DNA from: an uncultured Bacteroidota bacterium
Lineage (GTDB): Bacteria > Bacteroidota > Rhodothermia > Rhodothermales > UBA10348
Assembly: GCA_937876355.1 (NCBI GenBank)
Contig: CALFHN010000042.1
Span: 1-64,000, forward strand
Direction: 5' to 3'
Length of the DNA stretch: 64,000 nucleotides
The translations under genes and the position numbers were made by a program. Below the pieces are notes generated by a model, which searched no databases, had not been told where the DNA came from, and worked only from the letters and a program-made list of their open reading frames with translations. The first letter of the stretch is position 1; each line of letters starts with the position of its first letter. Shown here one piece after another: positions 35,886 through 44,413 of this stretch.

Positions 35886-37226
35886 CTAGATGGAGTGACG
35901 CGCAGGCTGTTTGGGGTTACTGAGTGCTTGTTTTAGATGTTGCACAAACGTGTATACATCTTCAAATGAATTGTACAAGGGGACTGGCGCGAGCCGGATT
36001 ACATCCGGCTCGCGCCAGTCACATATGATTCCTGCTTCTTCAAGCTGTTCAGGCACCTGTTTACCGCTGGAAATTCCCATTGGTTTTACGCGGATAGAAA
36101 TTTGGGCCCCGCGCCTAGATGGGTCTTGGGGCGTGATAACTTGGATGTGTTCATGACACTCGGCCATCAATAGAGCTATCCCGTAAGCCGTCAAGGAGCT
36201 CGATTTTTTGACAATGGCTCGCATTCCAACTCTCGCGAGCACGTCCAGGGAGGCATTCAGGGCCGCCATGGATAGGATAGGCGGATTACTAAGCTGCCAG
36301 CCTTGTGCGCCAGGCGTAGGTACATACGAATCTGGCATGGTAAAGCGAGACGCTGCATCATGTCCCCACCATCCAGCAAATCGCGGCAGAGAAACATCAG
36401 AGCCGTGCTTTTCATGAACAAAAATAGCGCCAGGGCCGCCAGGACCGGCATTAAGATATTTGTAAGAGCACCATGCAGCAAAATCCACATCCCAATCGTG
36501 AAGGGCCAGTTTTACATTGCCTGCTGCGTGAGCCAAATCAAAACCAACGACTGCTCCAGCCTTTCGGGCAGCGCGAACAATTCTGGGCATGTCAAATAGC
36601 TGCCCTGAGTAATAATTGACACCTCCCATCAATACCAACGCGATTTCGTCTCCCCGGGATTCAAATATGGACTCAAGTTCTGACTCGTTTAAGAGGTCTT
36701 GGTCTTTCGTACGCCCGGCAATGATCAAATCATTTTCTGGGTCAAATCCATGCCATGCCAATTGAGACCGAACAGCGTATCGGTCGGAAGGAAAAGCATG
36801 GTGTTCAATGACAATTTTGCGCCGTTTGGAGGTTGGCCTATAAAAACTAGCCATCAACAGATGAAGGTTGACCGTTAAAGAGCTCATGACCACGACCTCA
36901 GACGTCAATGCTCCAACAACGGCGGCCATAGACGCTGTTAGTCGTTCGTGATAAGGCATCCACGCTTTTTTAGCCTTGAAGTGCCCTTCAACACCATACT
37001 TTTGCCAGTCGTCCAGCACCTCAAGTACTTCACTTCTAGTGTTCTTGGGCTGTAATCCGAGCGAGTTTCCGGTTAAATAGACAACATCCTTTCCAGATTC
37101 TGTTTTGGGAATATGAAACTGAGTTCGAACTTCGCGAAGCGGGTCAGCCTCATCGAAGCGCCGTGCTCCTTCGCTCGTTAGGTCAAGGTCAGAAAAAGTA
37201 TTTTGGAGGTTAGAAGTCAATTTCAA
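35886..37226 (-). CDS. kynU: kynureninase
   Basis: PLP enzyme that cleaves 3-hydroxykynurenine (or kynurenine) to 3-hydroxyanthranilate and alanine. The 446-residue product has YLTGNSLGLQPK near 50-61, the cofactor-binding HHAFPSD, the Asp of GFDLAHAAGN, the Schiff-base lysine in CSYKYLNAGPGG, and the C-terminal signature DWREPDVIRLAPVPLYN. Codons for residues 403-415 of that signature form a perfect 39-nt palindrome (listed separately). It starts one base after the stop of the cyclase gene. Confidence 0.97.
   Translation of the reverse strand: MKLTSNLQNTFSDLDLTSEGARRFDEADPLREVRTQFHIPKTESGKDVVYLTGNSLGLQPKNTRSEVLEVLDDWQKYGVEGHFKAKKAWMPYHERLTASMAAVVGALTSEVVVMSSLTVNLHLLMASFYRPTSKRRKIVIEHHAFPSDRYAVRSQLAWHGFDPENDLIIAGRTKDQDLLNESELESIFESRGDEIALVLMGGVNYYSGQLFDMPRIVRAARKAGAVVGFDLAHAAGNVKLALHDWDVDFAAWCSYKYLNAGPGGPGAIFVHEKHGSDVSLPRFAGWWGHDAASRFTMPDSYVPTPGAQGWQLSNPPILSMAALNASLDVLARVGMRAIVKKSSSLTAYGIALLMAECHEHIQVITPQDPSRRGAQISIRVKPMGISSGKQVPEQLEEAGIICDWREPDVIRLAPVPLYNSFEDVYTFVQHLKQALSNPKQPARHSI
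35982..36020. repeat. perfect palindrome, 18-bp arms and 3-nt loop, inside kynU
   Basis: On the plus strand GACTGGCGCGAGCCGGAT (35982-35999) and ATCCGGCTCGCGCCAGTC (36003-36020) are exact reverse complements around TAC. Pairing ends at exactly 18 bp. It covers 13 codons in register (residues 403-415, central codon Val), within a segment that is conserved in kynureninases, so it is not an insertion. The geometry is the same as the radC palindrome. Confidence 0.97.
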
Positions 37227-37227
37227 G

Positions 37228-38067
37228 TTAGGCAGCTAAATTTAGTGCAGGATAAAAAACAGGCCGCGAAGGAGCGGCGTCGCTTTCAAAAGAGGGAATC
37301 TGAATAGAGACCAAACCAGGTCCATCTAACAAGTCGTTTGGGACGAATATCAGTTCGGTTATGGTGCGCTTCAAGTCAACTTGTTTCGGAGTGGCGTGTG
37401 ACCTCGATTCCAAATTCCACCAAGTGCGATGCGCAGCCATTTCACCGTTATCATGTAAACGGTCTAGGGAAGGAAGGTCCACAAGTAAATGTCTCACACC
37501 ATGTTGAATCAAATATGATATGGCCTCTATCGAAAAGAAAGGAACGTTTTCGGTGTTGTATTTGCCTTCCCGTTTCTTGGGTAAATTGGGCAGCGTTCGA
37601 ATAATTAAAGCTTCAAGCCAAGCTGGTTCCACGGTTTCCAGGCTTCGATGCAGCAACCGTTTTGTGATGCCGAAATCCGTTTTTAATAGCGCCGGACGCG
37701 AAGTTTCCCCTGCGCCCAAGAGCGTTTCCGGCGTAAGAGTTACAAGCGTGCCCTTGAGCAGGCCTACTGGTACATGGGTGTGAGCCGATATTCGGTCATG
37801 CGTAACGTGTCCCGCACATTCGGTATGTGTACCGTGACAATGGGGCGTAATAGTAATGGTTTCAACATTACATGACCCTCCTTCGCGAGTATCCCCGATC
37901 ATTCCTCCTTCTCGAAACGTTGATTTGATTGCCGCTGGAATGGCATACAGATTGGGATCTGCAGCCGAAAAGGACATTGGAATGGAAAGATCGATCCCGC
38001 CCGCCAGATCAACCTGGTAGGAATGTTCAGCAACTTGAATCTGACTCAACAAACTGGGCTGCTTCAC
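37228..38067 (-). CDS. cyclase-family kynurenine formamidase (KynB-like)
   Basis: Likely hydrolyses N-formylkynurenine to kynurenine. The 279-residue product belongs to the cyclase family by the metal-binding segment HCHGTHTECAGHVTHD near 73-88. This corresponds to HxGTHxDxPxH of KynB with Asp replaced by Glu and Pro by Gly. The N terminus (IDLSIPMSF-like: GIDLSIPMSFSAADPN) and the C-terminal HLLVDLPSLDRLHDNG also match the family. Function is assigned from family plus its place between kynureninase and ACMS decarboxylase genes. The start overlaps the stop of the upstream gene by four bases. Confidence 0.8.
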   Translation of the reverse strand: MKQPSLLSQIQVAEHSYQVDLAGGIDLSIPMSFSAADPNLYAIPAAIKSTFREGGMIGDTREGGSCNVETITITPHCHGTHTECAGHVTHDRISAHTHVPVGLLKGTLVTLTPETLLGAGETSRPALLKTDFGITKRLLHRSLETVEPAWLEALIIRTLPNLPKKREGKYNTENVPFFSIEAISYLIQHGVRHLLVDLPSLDRLHDNGEMAAHRTWWNLESRSHATPKQVDLKRTITELIFVPNDLLDGPGLVSIQIPSFESDAAPSRPVFYPALNLAA

Positions 38068-39080
38068 GGCTTTTCACTGGAAAGTCCTAACCATTCGCGC
38101 GCCGTACCTCTTAAAAGCTGCTTTTGGTGGCCAGGATGATCAAAAAAGACTGACTTTATGAGCGAACCCGGTTCCAATTCGCCAAGAGGAAATGGGTAGT
38201 CTGTGCCTAATGCAATCCGACCTGCACCGAATAAATCTACTAAAAAGCGCAATGCGGCGGGGTCATGGACTAACGAGTCGAGGTAAAAGTGGCCGCAATA
38301 ATCTCTGGGTGAGACCGGGTTATCGACGGCACATAAATCAGGTCGTACGTTAAATCCGTGCTCAAATCGGCCGACTGTGAAGGGGAACGATCCACCTCCG
38401 TGTGCGAAAGCCACACGTAATTGAGGTAAACGAGCAAAAATTCCTCCGAAAATAAAAGAACCAATAGCTCGGCTGGTTTCGGCCGGCATTCCAACCAGCC
38501 AGGGTAGCCAATATTTTTGCATCTGATCCGCTCCCATCATGTCCCACGGATGCACAAAAAGACAGGCTCCCAATTCGCTCATACGTTCGAAAAAGGGATA
38601 AAACTGTGGCTCTGATAGGTTTAATCCGTTTACGTTCGACCCAATTTGAATACCCCGAAGTCCCAATTCCAGTACACACCGTTCTAGTTCTTTAATGGCT
38701 AGGTCCGGATTTTGCAGCGGAACAGTTCCAAGCCCCTCAAACCGGGCCGGATAATTCCGAACAAGCTGTGCTATATGATCATTGAGATACCTTGACAAGT
38801 CCCAGGCATCTTCTGGTTTGGCCCAATACGAGAACATAACGGGTACCGTAGACAACACTTGAACTGCCACGCCATGGTGATCACATTCTGAAATGCGCAC
38901 TTCCGGATCCCAACAATTTGAATCGATCTCCCGAAAAAACACACCATCCTTCATCATGCGGGCGCAACACGACTTGTGATGATCGAGCGAAATAAACCCT
39001 CCATAACCGTACCGTTTGGCCAAATCTGGCCAAGTCTTTGGAAGAATATGGGTATGGATATCGTACGAACCTAAGCTCAT
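38064..39080 (-). CDS. 2-amino-3-carboxymuconate-6-semialdehyde decarboxylase (ACMSD)
   Basis: Zinc amidohydrolase-type decarboxylase that turns ACMS into 2-aminomuconate-6-semialdehyde, diverting it from quinolinate. From ATG 39080 the product is 338 residues, with the metal pair HTH in YDIHTHILP (residues 6-12), a His in LFVHPWDMMG, a His in AFAHGGGSFP and the Asp of LGTDYPFP. The ATG overlaps the stop of the dioxygenase gene as ATGA; a longer frame to 39125 is unlikely to be used. Confidence 0.94.
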   Translation of the reverse strand: MSLGSYDIHTHILPKTWPDLAKRYGYGGFISLDHHKSCCARMMKDGVFFREIDSNCWDPEVRISECDHHGVAVQVLSTVPVMFSYWAKPEDAWDLSRYLNDHIAQLVRNYPARFEGLGTVPLQNPDLAIKELERCVLELGLRGIQIGSNVNGLNLSEPQFYPFFERMSELGACLFVHPWDMMGADQMQKYWLPWLVGMPAETSRAIGSFIFGGIFARLPQLRVAFAHGGGSFPFTVGRFEHGFNVRPDLCAVDNPVSPRDYCGHFYLDSLVHDPAALRFLVDLFGAGRIALGTDYPFPLGELEPGSLIKSVFFDHPGHQKQLLRGTAREWLGLSSEKP

Positions 39081-39598
39081 TTTGCTGCCATGGGTGGGGC
39101 CATCACCGCGCCGCACGATCCGCAAGTCCTGGCTTCCTGTGATTCGTTAAATCGTTTCATGACTGGCGGTAGCTGGGTTACGATATTTTCTAAATGGAAA
39201 TATTCGTCATACAGTTTTTCTCCGCAGTCATCACAAAACCACATCAATCCGTCTGTATCCTTATCGTCACGAACTTTTTCAATCACGACGCCGATGGTGC
39301 CCGGACCACGTTGAGGCGAATGCGGCGTTTTGGCTGGAAGCAAAAACATTTCTCCTTCCCGAACTGGAATATTACGCGGTTCACCATTTTCAATGATTCT
39401 AACGACAATATCACCTTCCACTTGATAGAATAGTTCTTCGCTTTCATTGTAATGATAGTCTTTGCGAGAGTTTGGGCCTCCCACAACCATCACGATAAAA
39501 TCGCCGGCCTCCGTATACACACATTTATTCCCAACCGGTGGCTTTAATAGGTGCCTGTTTTCATCGACCCATTTTTTAAAATTGATAGGAGGTAGCAT
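39077..39598 (-). CDS. 3-hydroxyanthranilate 3,4-dioxygenase
   Basis: Non-haem iron enzyme that opens 3-hydroxyanthranilate to ACMS. The 173-residue cupin product has iron ligands in DYHYNESEELFYQVEGD (His and Glu) and TPHSPQRG (His). It also has the C-terminal rubredoxin-like iron site seen in bacterial homologues: CDDCG near 133 and CGSCG near 163. It is coupled to ACMSD by ATGA overlap. Confidence 0.95.
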   Translation of the reverse strand: MLPPINFKKWVDENRHLLKPPVGNKCVYTEAGDFIVMVVGGPNSRKDYHYNESEELFYQVEGDIVVRIIENGEPRNIPVREGEMFLLPAKTPHSPQRGPGTIGVVIEKVRDDKDTDGLMWFCDDCGEKLYDEYFHLENIVTQLPPVMKRFNESQEARTCGSCGAVMAPPMAAK

Positions 39599-39666
39599 AG
39601 CGGATTCTGGATTAAGGGTTGAAAAGTGTATTTAAGATATGAAGCGATGTACGGGAATGTCCCAGG

Positions 39667-40104
39667 CTATTGGAGATTCTTGGCATCTGGGAATACGGCA
39701 ATACATTTTAATTCAATACCTATTGGGGTTGGAAGCGACAAGATTTCGACAGTCGTTCTACAAGGTTTGTATGTAGAAAGGTATTCCGCATAAATTGTGT
39801 TGTATGTACTGAAATCTGCCTTCATGTTGGTTAAAAAAACAGTGACGTCGGCAAGATGTTCAAGGCCCAGCCCAGCTGATTTAAGTACGGCCGTTACGTT
39901 TTCAAAAACGGAACGTGTTTGTACGGCTATGTCATATTGCGCTACACTTCCATCGGCACCAAGAGTTACGCCGGGGATTTCGGTCGATCCAACACGACGT
40001 GGCCCTATGCCCGACAGAAAGAGGAGGTCTCCGACTCTTCTAGCATGGGGATATGCTCCGACTGGTTCGGGAGCATCCGGTGAGTTTATAATTGTGTTAA
40101 TCAT
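39667..40104 (-). CDS. RidA-family protein, probable 2-aminomuconate deaminase
   Basis: From ATG 40104 (MINTIINSPDAPEPVGAYPH) the product is about 145 residues with the YjgF/RidA fold: GAYPHARRVGDLLFLSGIG near 15-33 and a C-terminal CRTTVEILSLP with the conserved arginine. In aminomuconate pathways such a protein deaminates 2-aminomuconate to oxalocrotonate, and its place between the dehydrogenase and dioxygenase genes supports that. A general enamine deaminase (RidA) role cannot be excluded. An in-frame start at 40128 is possible. Confidence 0.82.
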   Translation of the reverse strand: MINTIINSPDAPEPVGAYPHARRVGDLLFLSGIGPRRVGSTEIPGVTLGADGSVAQYDIAVQTRSVFENVTAVLKSAGLGLEHLADVTVFLTNMKADFSTYNTIYAEYLSTYKPCRTTVEILSLPTPIGIELKCIAVFPDAKNLQ

Positions 40105-40146
40105 AAAATGGTTTTCGCATATGGCCACTTATTGGGCGCAGCGGGT

Positions 40147-41598
40147 TTAGAGTGAAGTCGTTTTAATGCAGACGTTTTTGGCCTCAGTAAAAAACCGCAA
40201 GGCATAGGTGCCCCCTTCGCGGCCTACGCCCGATTCTTTGACTCCTCCGAATGGGGTTCTAAGATCTCGATGCATCCAACAATTGACCCAAACAATTCCG
40301 CTTGAAAGAGCCTCCGAGACCCGATTTGCGGTATTGAGATCTTTCGTCCATACGGATGCGGAGAGGCCGTATCTCGTCCCATTGGCTATCTGAATGGCCT
40401 CCCCTTCGGTTTTAAACGGGATTAAAGTGGCAACCGGTCCAAAAATTTCGTCTTGATTGGTCGTACACGTGGCAGCTAGGTTGTCGATGAGCGTAGGAGC
40501 CAAGAAGAATCCATTTTTACACCTACCTTTTTGTGCCACTCGTACTCCGCCGGTCAGTACGCGGCCACCGTCTTGTCGTGCTATCTCTATGTGGTGCAAT
40601 ATTTTATCCAAATGATCCCGGGATACAATCGCACCTATTTTGGTTTCTGGATCGAGAGGGTCACCTATGGTCAAGGCTTGTGCCCCGTTAACCAGCTTGG
40701 CTTTTACACGTTCGAAAACTGACTCTTGAATTAGAATCCGGGATCCGCATAAACAAATTTGACCCTGATTTGAAAAGGCAGCCTCAATCGCGGCATTTGA
40801 TGCTGCTTCGAGGTCCGCATCATCAAAAATAATAGTTGGGTTTTTCCCACCTAGCTCCAAAGAGACTTTTTTTAACGATTCGCTGGCCACTTTTGCAATG
40901 GTTTTGCCGGTCGCCGTGCCTCCTGTAAAGGATATTGCCTTTACATCGGGGTGCGCAACAAGCGCCGCACCTGCGCTTGGGCCCGCGCCATGAACAATAT
41001 TTAATACGCCATCTGGAAAGCCAATATCAGCACAGATTTTAGAGAGAAGAAAGGCCGTCAAGGGAGTCACTTCAGAGGGTTTCCCCACCACACAATTTCC
41101 TGAGGCTAAGGCAGGTGCGATTTTCCATGAAAAAAGATAAAGGGGAAGATTCCAGGGCGAAATACACCCAACTACACCGAGTGGTTGACGGAGCGTATAG
41201 TTAAGAACTGACGGTCTATCTACGTATGCCTCGGACGTATCATGAAGGATGGCACCGGCAAAAAACCTAAAATTTGAGACTGCCCGAGGTATATCAATGG
41301 TTCTAGCCACAGAAAGAGGTTTACCCGTGTCCATCGATTCTGCCAGTGCTAGTTCAGTCAGATTGGCCTCAATGGCGTCTGCGAGTTTATTCAACCATGA
41401 CGCCCGGTGAACGGGCCCTAAGGAACTCCATTCAGAAAACGCGGCGAGCGCACTTTGAACGGCTGCATCTACATCTTCCGTTTTAGATTCTGGCAGAGAA
41501 CCAAAGACTCTACCACACGACGGATCGACGAGATCCAAGGTGGCCCCTTGAAGCGCATCGACAAACTTGCCGCCTATAAAATTTTGAATTTGTGTCAT
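40147..41598 (-). CDS. aldehyde dehydrogenase, probable 2-aminomuconic semialdehyde dehydrogenase
   Basis: NAD-dependent oxidation of 2-aminomuconate-6-semialdehyde to 2-aminomuconate, by context. From ATG 41598 (MTQIQNFIGGKFVDA) the product is 483 residues, with the class hallmarks SFTGGTATGKTI, the general base in LELGGKNPTI, the catalytic Cys in NQGQICLCGSRI, and NEIFGPVA-like (actual QDEIFGPVATL). The C-terminal VWVNCWMHRDLRTPFGG resembles the hydroxymuconic/aminomuconic semialdehyde branch (ALDH8A1/AMSDH). It is the first kyn gene of the minus cluster. Confidence 0.92.
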   Translation of the reverse strand: MTQIQNFIGGKFVDALQGATLDLVDPSCGRVFGSLPESKTEDVDAAVQSALAAFSEWSSLGPVHRASWLNKLADAIEANLTELALAESMDTGKPLSVARTIDIPRAVSNFRFFAGAILHDTSEAYVDRPSVLNYTLRQPLGVVGCISPWNLPLYLFSWKIAPALASGNCVVGKPSEVTPLTAFLLSKICADIGFPDGVLNIVHGAGPSAGAALVAHPDVKAISFTGGTATGKTIAKVASESLKKVSLELGGKNPTIIFDDADLEAASNAAIEAAFSNQGQICLCGSRILIQESVFERVKAKLVNGAQALTIGDPLDPETKIGAIVSRDHLDKILHHIEIARQDGGRVLTGGVRVAQKGRCKNGFFLAPTLIDNLAATCTTNQDEIFGPVATLIPFKTEGEAIQIANGTRYGLSASVWTKDLNTANRVSEALSSGIVWVNCWMHRDLRTPFGGVKESGVGREGGTYALRFFTEAKNVCIKTTSL

Positions 41599-41657
41599 GT
41601 TCACACGAGTAGCATCAACCAAAAGGTAGCAAAACAGAGGGCGAATCGCTGAAGAGC

Positions 41658-42932
41658 TTACTCTATTTCTTTGGGAAAACAAATGAAGGGCCGAATTTGT
41701 CGCTTCGCTAACCCAGAGACAATGTGAGTCTCATCTGAGATCATCAATTCGTCGATTTGACCAGAACGATTCAACACTCCAATCGTGTCTTTTTTCGCGT
41801 CATATGCTTCATGTACGGAATGGGATCGATGCACATAAAACGGGATGTCTTCGTACAAGGTATCCTGCGTACTCAGGCCAGATTTTATAAGATACTTCCC
41901 AACCACTTTTTCGAGTTCGCCTTCAGCAAATCGCTCACTATCCACCGCAAAATCGACTCTGAAAAAATCGCGCACTAGCATTCGGCGGGACAAATCAGCC
42001 AAGACAGGGTCTGGCGAAGACCCCCACCGCTTTAAACTGTAGATAATATCTGTATCGTCTAGTGAAACGTAGGCATCCTGCACTTCCTTTTTGTGCACAT
42101 CGGTACTGGAAAATCCGCTTTTCAGGAAATACATGAAGGCTTCAGAAGCACCAACAACCAAATGGTCTCGGCCATGTGCAACGTGAGATCGAACTCTACG
42201 CACAACCGAACGAAGAACGTAATCCCCGGCCAACACCGTTTTGTGCAGATAGACCTGCCAATACATAAGGCGGCGGGCTATCAGAAAATTCTCTACGGCG
42301 TAGGCCCCCTTCGATTCCACAACTATTCGGTCTTCAGGCGAATGATTTCCGGGATGAACCAATAAGGTTTTAATGATCCTGCCTACCCCAATACTTCCTT
42401 CTACTACGCCAGTGTAATACGAGTCTCTCCTGAGGTAATCGAGACGATCCATATCCAACTGGCTGGAAACCAGTTGATGAAACCAATGTCTCTCGTACGT
42501 ATCGTCAAATATCGAAAGCGTCAAATCTAATCTTCCATTTAGCCTTTCGTTAAGTCGACCAATTAAGGCTCGGCTCATCTGCTCATGATGGAAGTCTGAA
42601 AGCAATTCATGCTCTAGGGTATGCGAAAACGGACCGTGGCCTACATCGTGCAACAGGGCCGCGGCCATGGCGGCTTCCATTTCATCGGCGGAAATATCCG
42701 TTCCCTTTTCTGAAATAGAGGTCAAAACATCGTGCATTAGGGCCATTGCACCAAGAGCGTGTCCAAATCGGGAATGTTCAGCCCCGGGAAACACCATGTG
42801 CCCCACCCCAAGCTGCCGTATTCGCCGCAGCCTTTGAACTTCCTCAGAAGCAACCAATTCCAGTATCAGGCCTTTCGGGACCGAAATGAACCCGTGAACT
42901 GGATCTGAAAATATTTTGAAGCGTCCGTTCAT
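41658..42932 (-). CDS. HD-domain phosphohydrolase
   Basis: The 424-residue product has the HD metal site: His in SRFGHALGAMALMHDV and the HD pair in ALLHDVGHGPFSHTLEHE (about residues 95-112). Then comes SQLDMDRLDYLRRDSYYTG, typical of the dGTPase-like (YwfO/HD superfamily) phosphohydrolases. It could be a dNTPase or nucleotide hydrolase. It lies 59 bp upstream of the dehydrogenase gene in the same direction, so it may share a promoter with the kynurenine genes, though no functional link is obvious. Start ATG 42932, divergent from the next gene across 83 bp. Confidence 0.9.
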   Translation of the reverse strand: MNGRFKIFSDPVHGFISVPKGLILELVASEEVQRLRRIRQLGVGHMVFPGAEHSRFGHALGAMALMHDVLTSISEKGTDISADEMEAAMAAALLHDVGHGPFSHTLEHELLSDFHHEQMSRALIGRLNERLNGRLDLTLSIFDDTYERHWFHQLVSSQLDMDRLDYLRRDSYYTGVVEGSIGVGRIIKTLLVHPGNHSPEDRIVVESKGAYAVENFLIARRLMYWQVYLHKTVLAGDYVLRSVVRRVRSHVAHGRDHLVVGASEAFMYFLKSGFSSTDVHKKEVQDAYVSLDDTDIIYSLKRWGSSPDPVLADLSRRMLVRDFFRVDFAVDSERFAEGELEKVVGKYLIKSGLSTQDTLYEDIPFYVHRSHSVHEAYDAKKDTIGVLNRSGQIDELMISDETHIVSGLAKRQIRPFICFPKEIE

Positions 42933-43015
42933 TGATTCATTTGGGTCGGATGTCTTCTCTTAGATTCGTACTATTGAAAAGTACCTAATACTAAGTAACC
43001 ACGCGCGATTCTTTC

Positions 43016-44413
43016 TTGCAGCAAATTTATTGTGCCATAGATGTCCCGGCCGAATTCAAAGATAAAGCTTTGTACGGGATTCGAATGTTATTGCTTCCTT
43101 TCAGAATAGAGCCAGTCTTTGTAGACAGGGTAGCTTTGAAAGGTTGTTCGATATACTATGGATCCGATACCTCGGATCTATCACCTGACACGCTTCACAT
43201 AGGATGGGTAACTCAAACCATTCAATTTTTTGCTCAATCCGAGCCCAAGCCCCTGGTTTCGAGATATCTGAGGGTCGCTGACCACCGCATTCCAGTTCTT
43301 TTTGAAGCAACCGGAGACCTTTCTTACGACCCCGTTGCCACGGTAGTTTACTATTTGTCGGGTTGGCAAGAGGTTCACACCACAGCAACCGACGAGCACG
43401 GCAGATTTGCGTACGAACATTCCATTCAACATGAACTCGGAACGGCCGATCAGCCCACGGTAGATTGGTATCGACACCTTTTAGCAGAGCTGCTTCGTAA
43501 AAAGGGGCTTCATCTTGAGCGAAAAGAGTGGGGCGGAAAATCGTGGGTATTTTGTCCAACTCATGACATTGATTACGATAAGAAGTGGCGGCCAGGTATC
43601 TACAAGCGGGAGTTATTAGATAGAGCGGTTTTGAATTCGGAACGTGAATCGGTATTCCAACGAGTAGACCGGGCTTTTGAAGCTGCTAAGTCCATGTTTC
43701 ATGACGAAGATCCCTTTCGCCATGCTTTCGTCAGAATGCGTGACGAGGTTGCTCGAAGAGGGTGGAGGGCTACTTATTTCATGAAGTCTGGAGGCAGCGG
43801 GTTGAGGGACGTGGCCTACTCTTTAACGGATTCGTTTGTATTCCAACAACTCACGGAGCTCAATCGAAACAAGTTTGAAATTGGCCATCATCCGTCATAC
43901 CATTCTTTTTTGAGTATAGACAAGCTGCATTCCGAAAAAGCGACCTTGGAGGCCGTTTGCGGATTTCCGATTCAGTCGCATAGAGCGCATTATCTGCGGT
44001 ATTCACACCCCTCGTCTGCCCATCAGATTCAGGCATCCGGTTTTTCGATCGATTCGACCCTCGGATTTGCAACAAGGTGTGGATTTAGGCACGCAACGTG
44101 TTTACCCTTTCTTCTGTATGATCCCCTTCAGGACATAGAATTAGGGGTGATGGAAATGCCGTTGGTATGTATGGAGTCGGCACTTTTTAATCGGATGAAT
44201 TTAAATTTAGAGCAAGCCCAGCTGGCCACGCACGATATGATGGAAACATGTGCTCAATTCGGAGGCGCGTTTATCGCGTTGTGGCACAACACGTTGTGGG
44301 ACGAATCTGACTATCCAGGATGGGGCGATCATTTCATATCGACCCTCTCCGAGGCAAAAAGGATGGAAGCGGAAGTTGAAACGCTACAAAATGCCATAAA
44401 GAGCTGGAAATGA
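43016..44413 (+). CDS. polysaccharide deacetylase-like protein (DUF7033-type N terminus)
   Basis: The 465-residue product (TTG start at 43016) has an N-terminal 130-residue domain (YAIDVPAEFKDKALYGIRMLL-type, actual CAIDVPAEFK) of the DUF7033 kind. A deacetylase-like half follows with THDIDYD near 183, GHHPSYHS near 285 and a long TFSDxxGFRxGTC-like segment (actual IDSTLGFATRCGFRHATCLPF). The Asp/His/His set fits a metal-dependent NodB-type fold. Bacteroidota carry such proteins in surface-polysaccharide loci; the substrate is unknown. Coupled to tsaC by ATGA overlap (44410-44413). Confidence 0.75.
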   Translation: MQQIYCAIDVPAEFKDKALYGIRMLLLPFRIEPVFVDRVALKGCSIYYGSDTSDLSPDTLHIGWVTQTIQFFAQSEPKPLVSRYLRVADHRIPVLFEATGDLSYDPVATVVYYLSGWQEVHTTATDEHGRFAYEHSIQHELGTADQPTVDWYRHLLAELLRKKGLHLERKEWGGKSWVFCPTHDIDYDKKWRPGIYKRELLDRAVLNSERESVFQRVDRAFEAAKSMFHDEDPFRHAFVRMRDEVARRGWRATYFMKSGGSGLRDVAYSLTDSFVFQQLTELNRNKFEIGHHPSYHSFLSIDKLHSEKATLEAVCGFPIQSHRAHYLRYSHPSSAHQIQASGFSIDSTLGFATRCGFRHATCLPFLLYDPLQDIELGVMEMPLVCMESALFNRMNLNLEQAQLATHDMMETCAQFGGAFIALWHNTLWDESDYPGWGDHFISTLSEAKRMEAEVETLQNAIKSWK

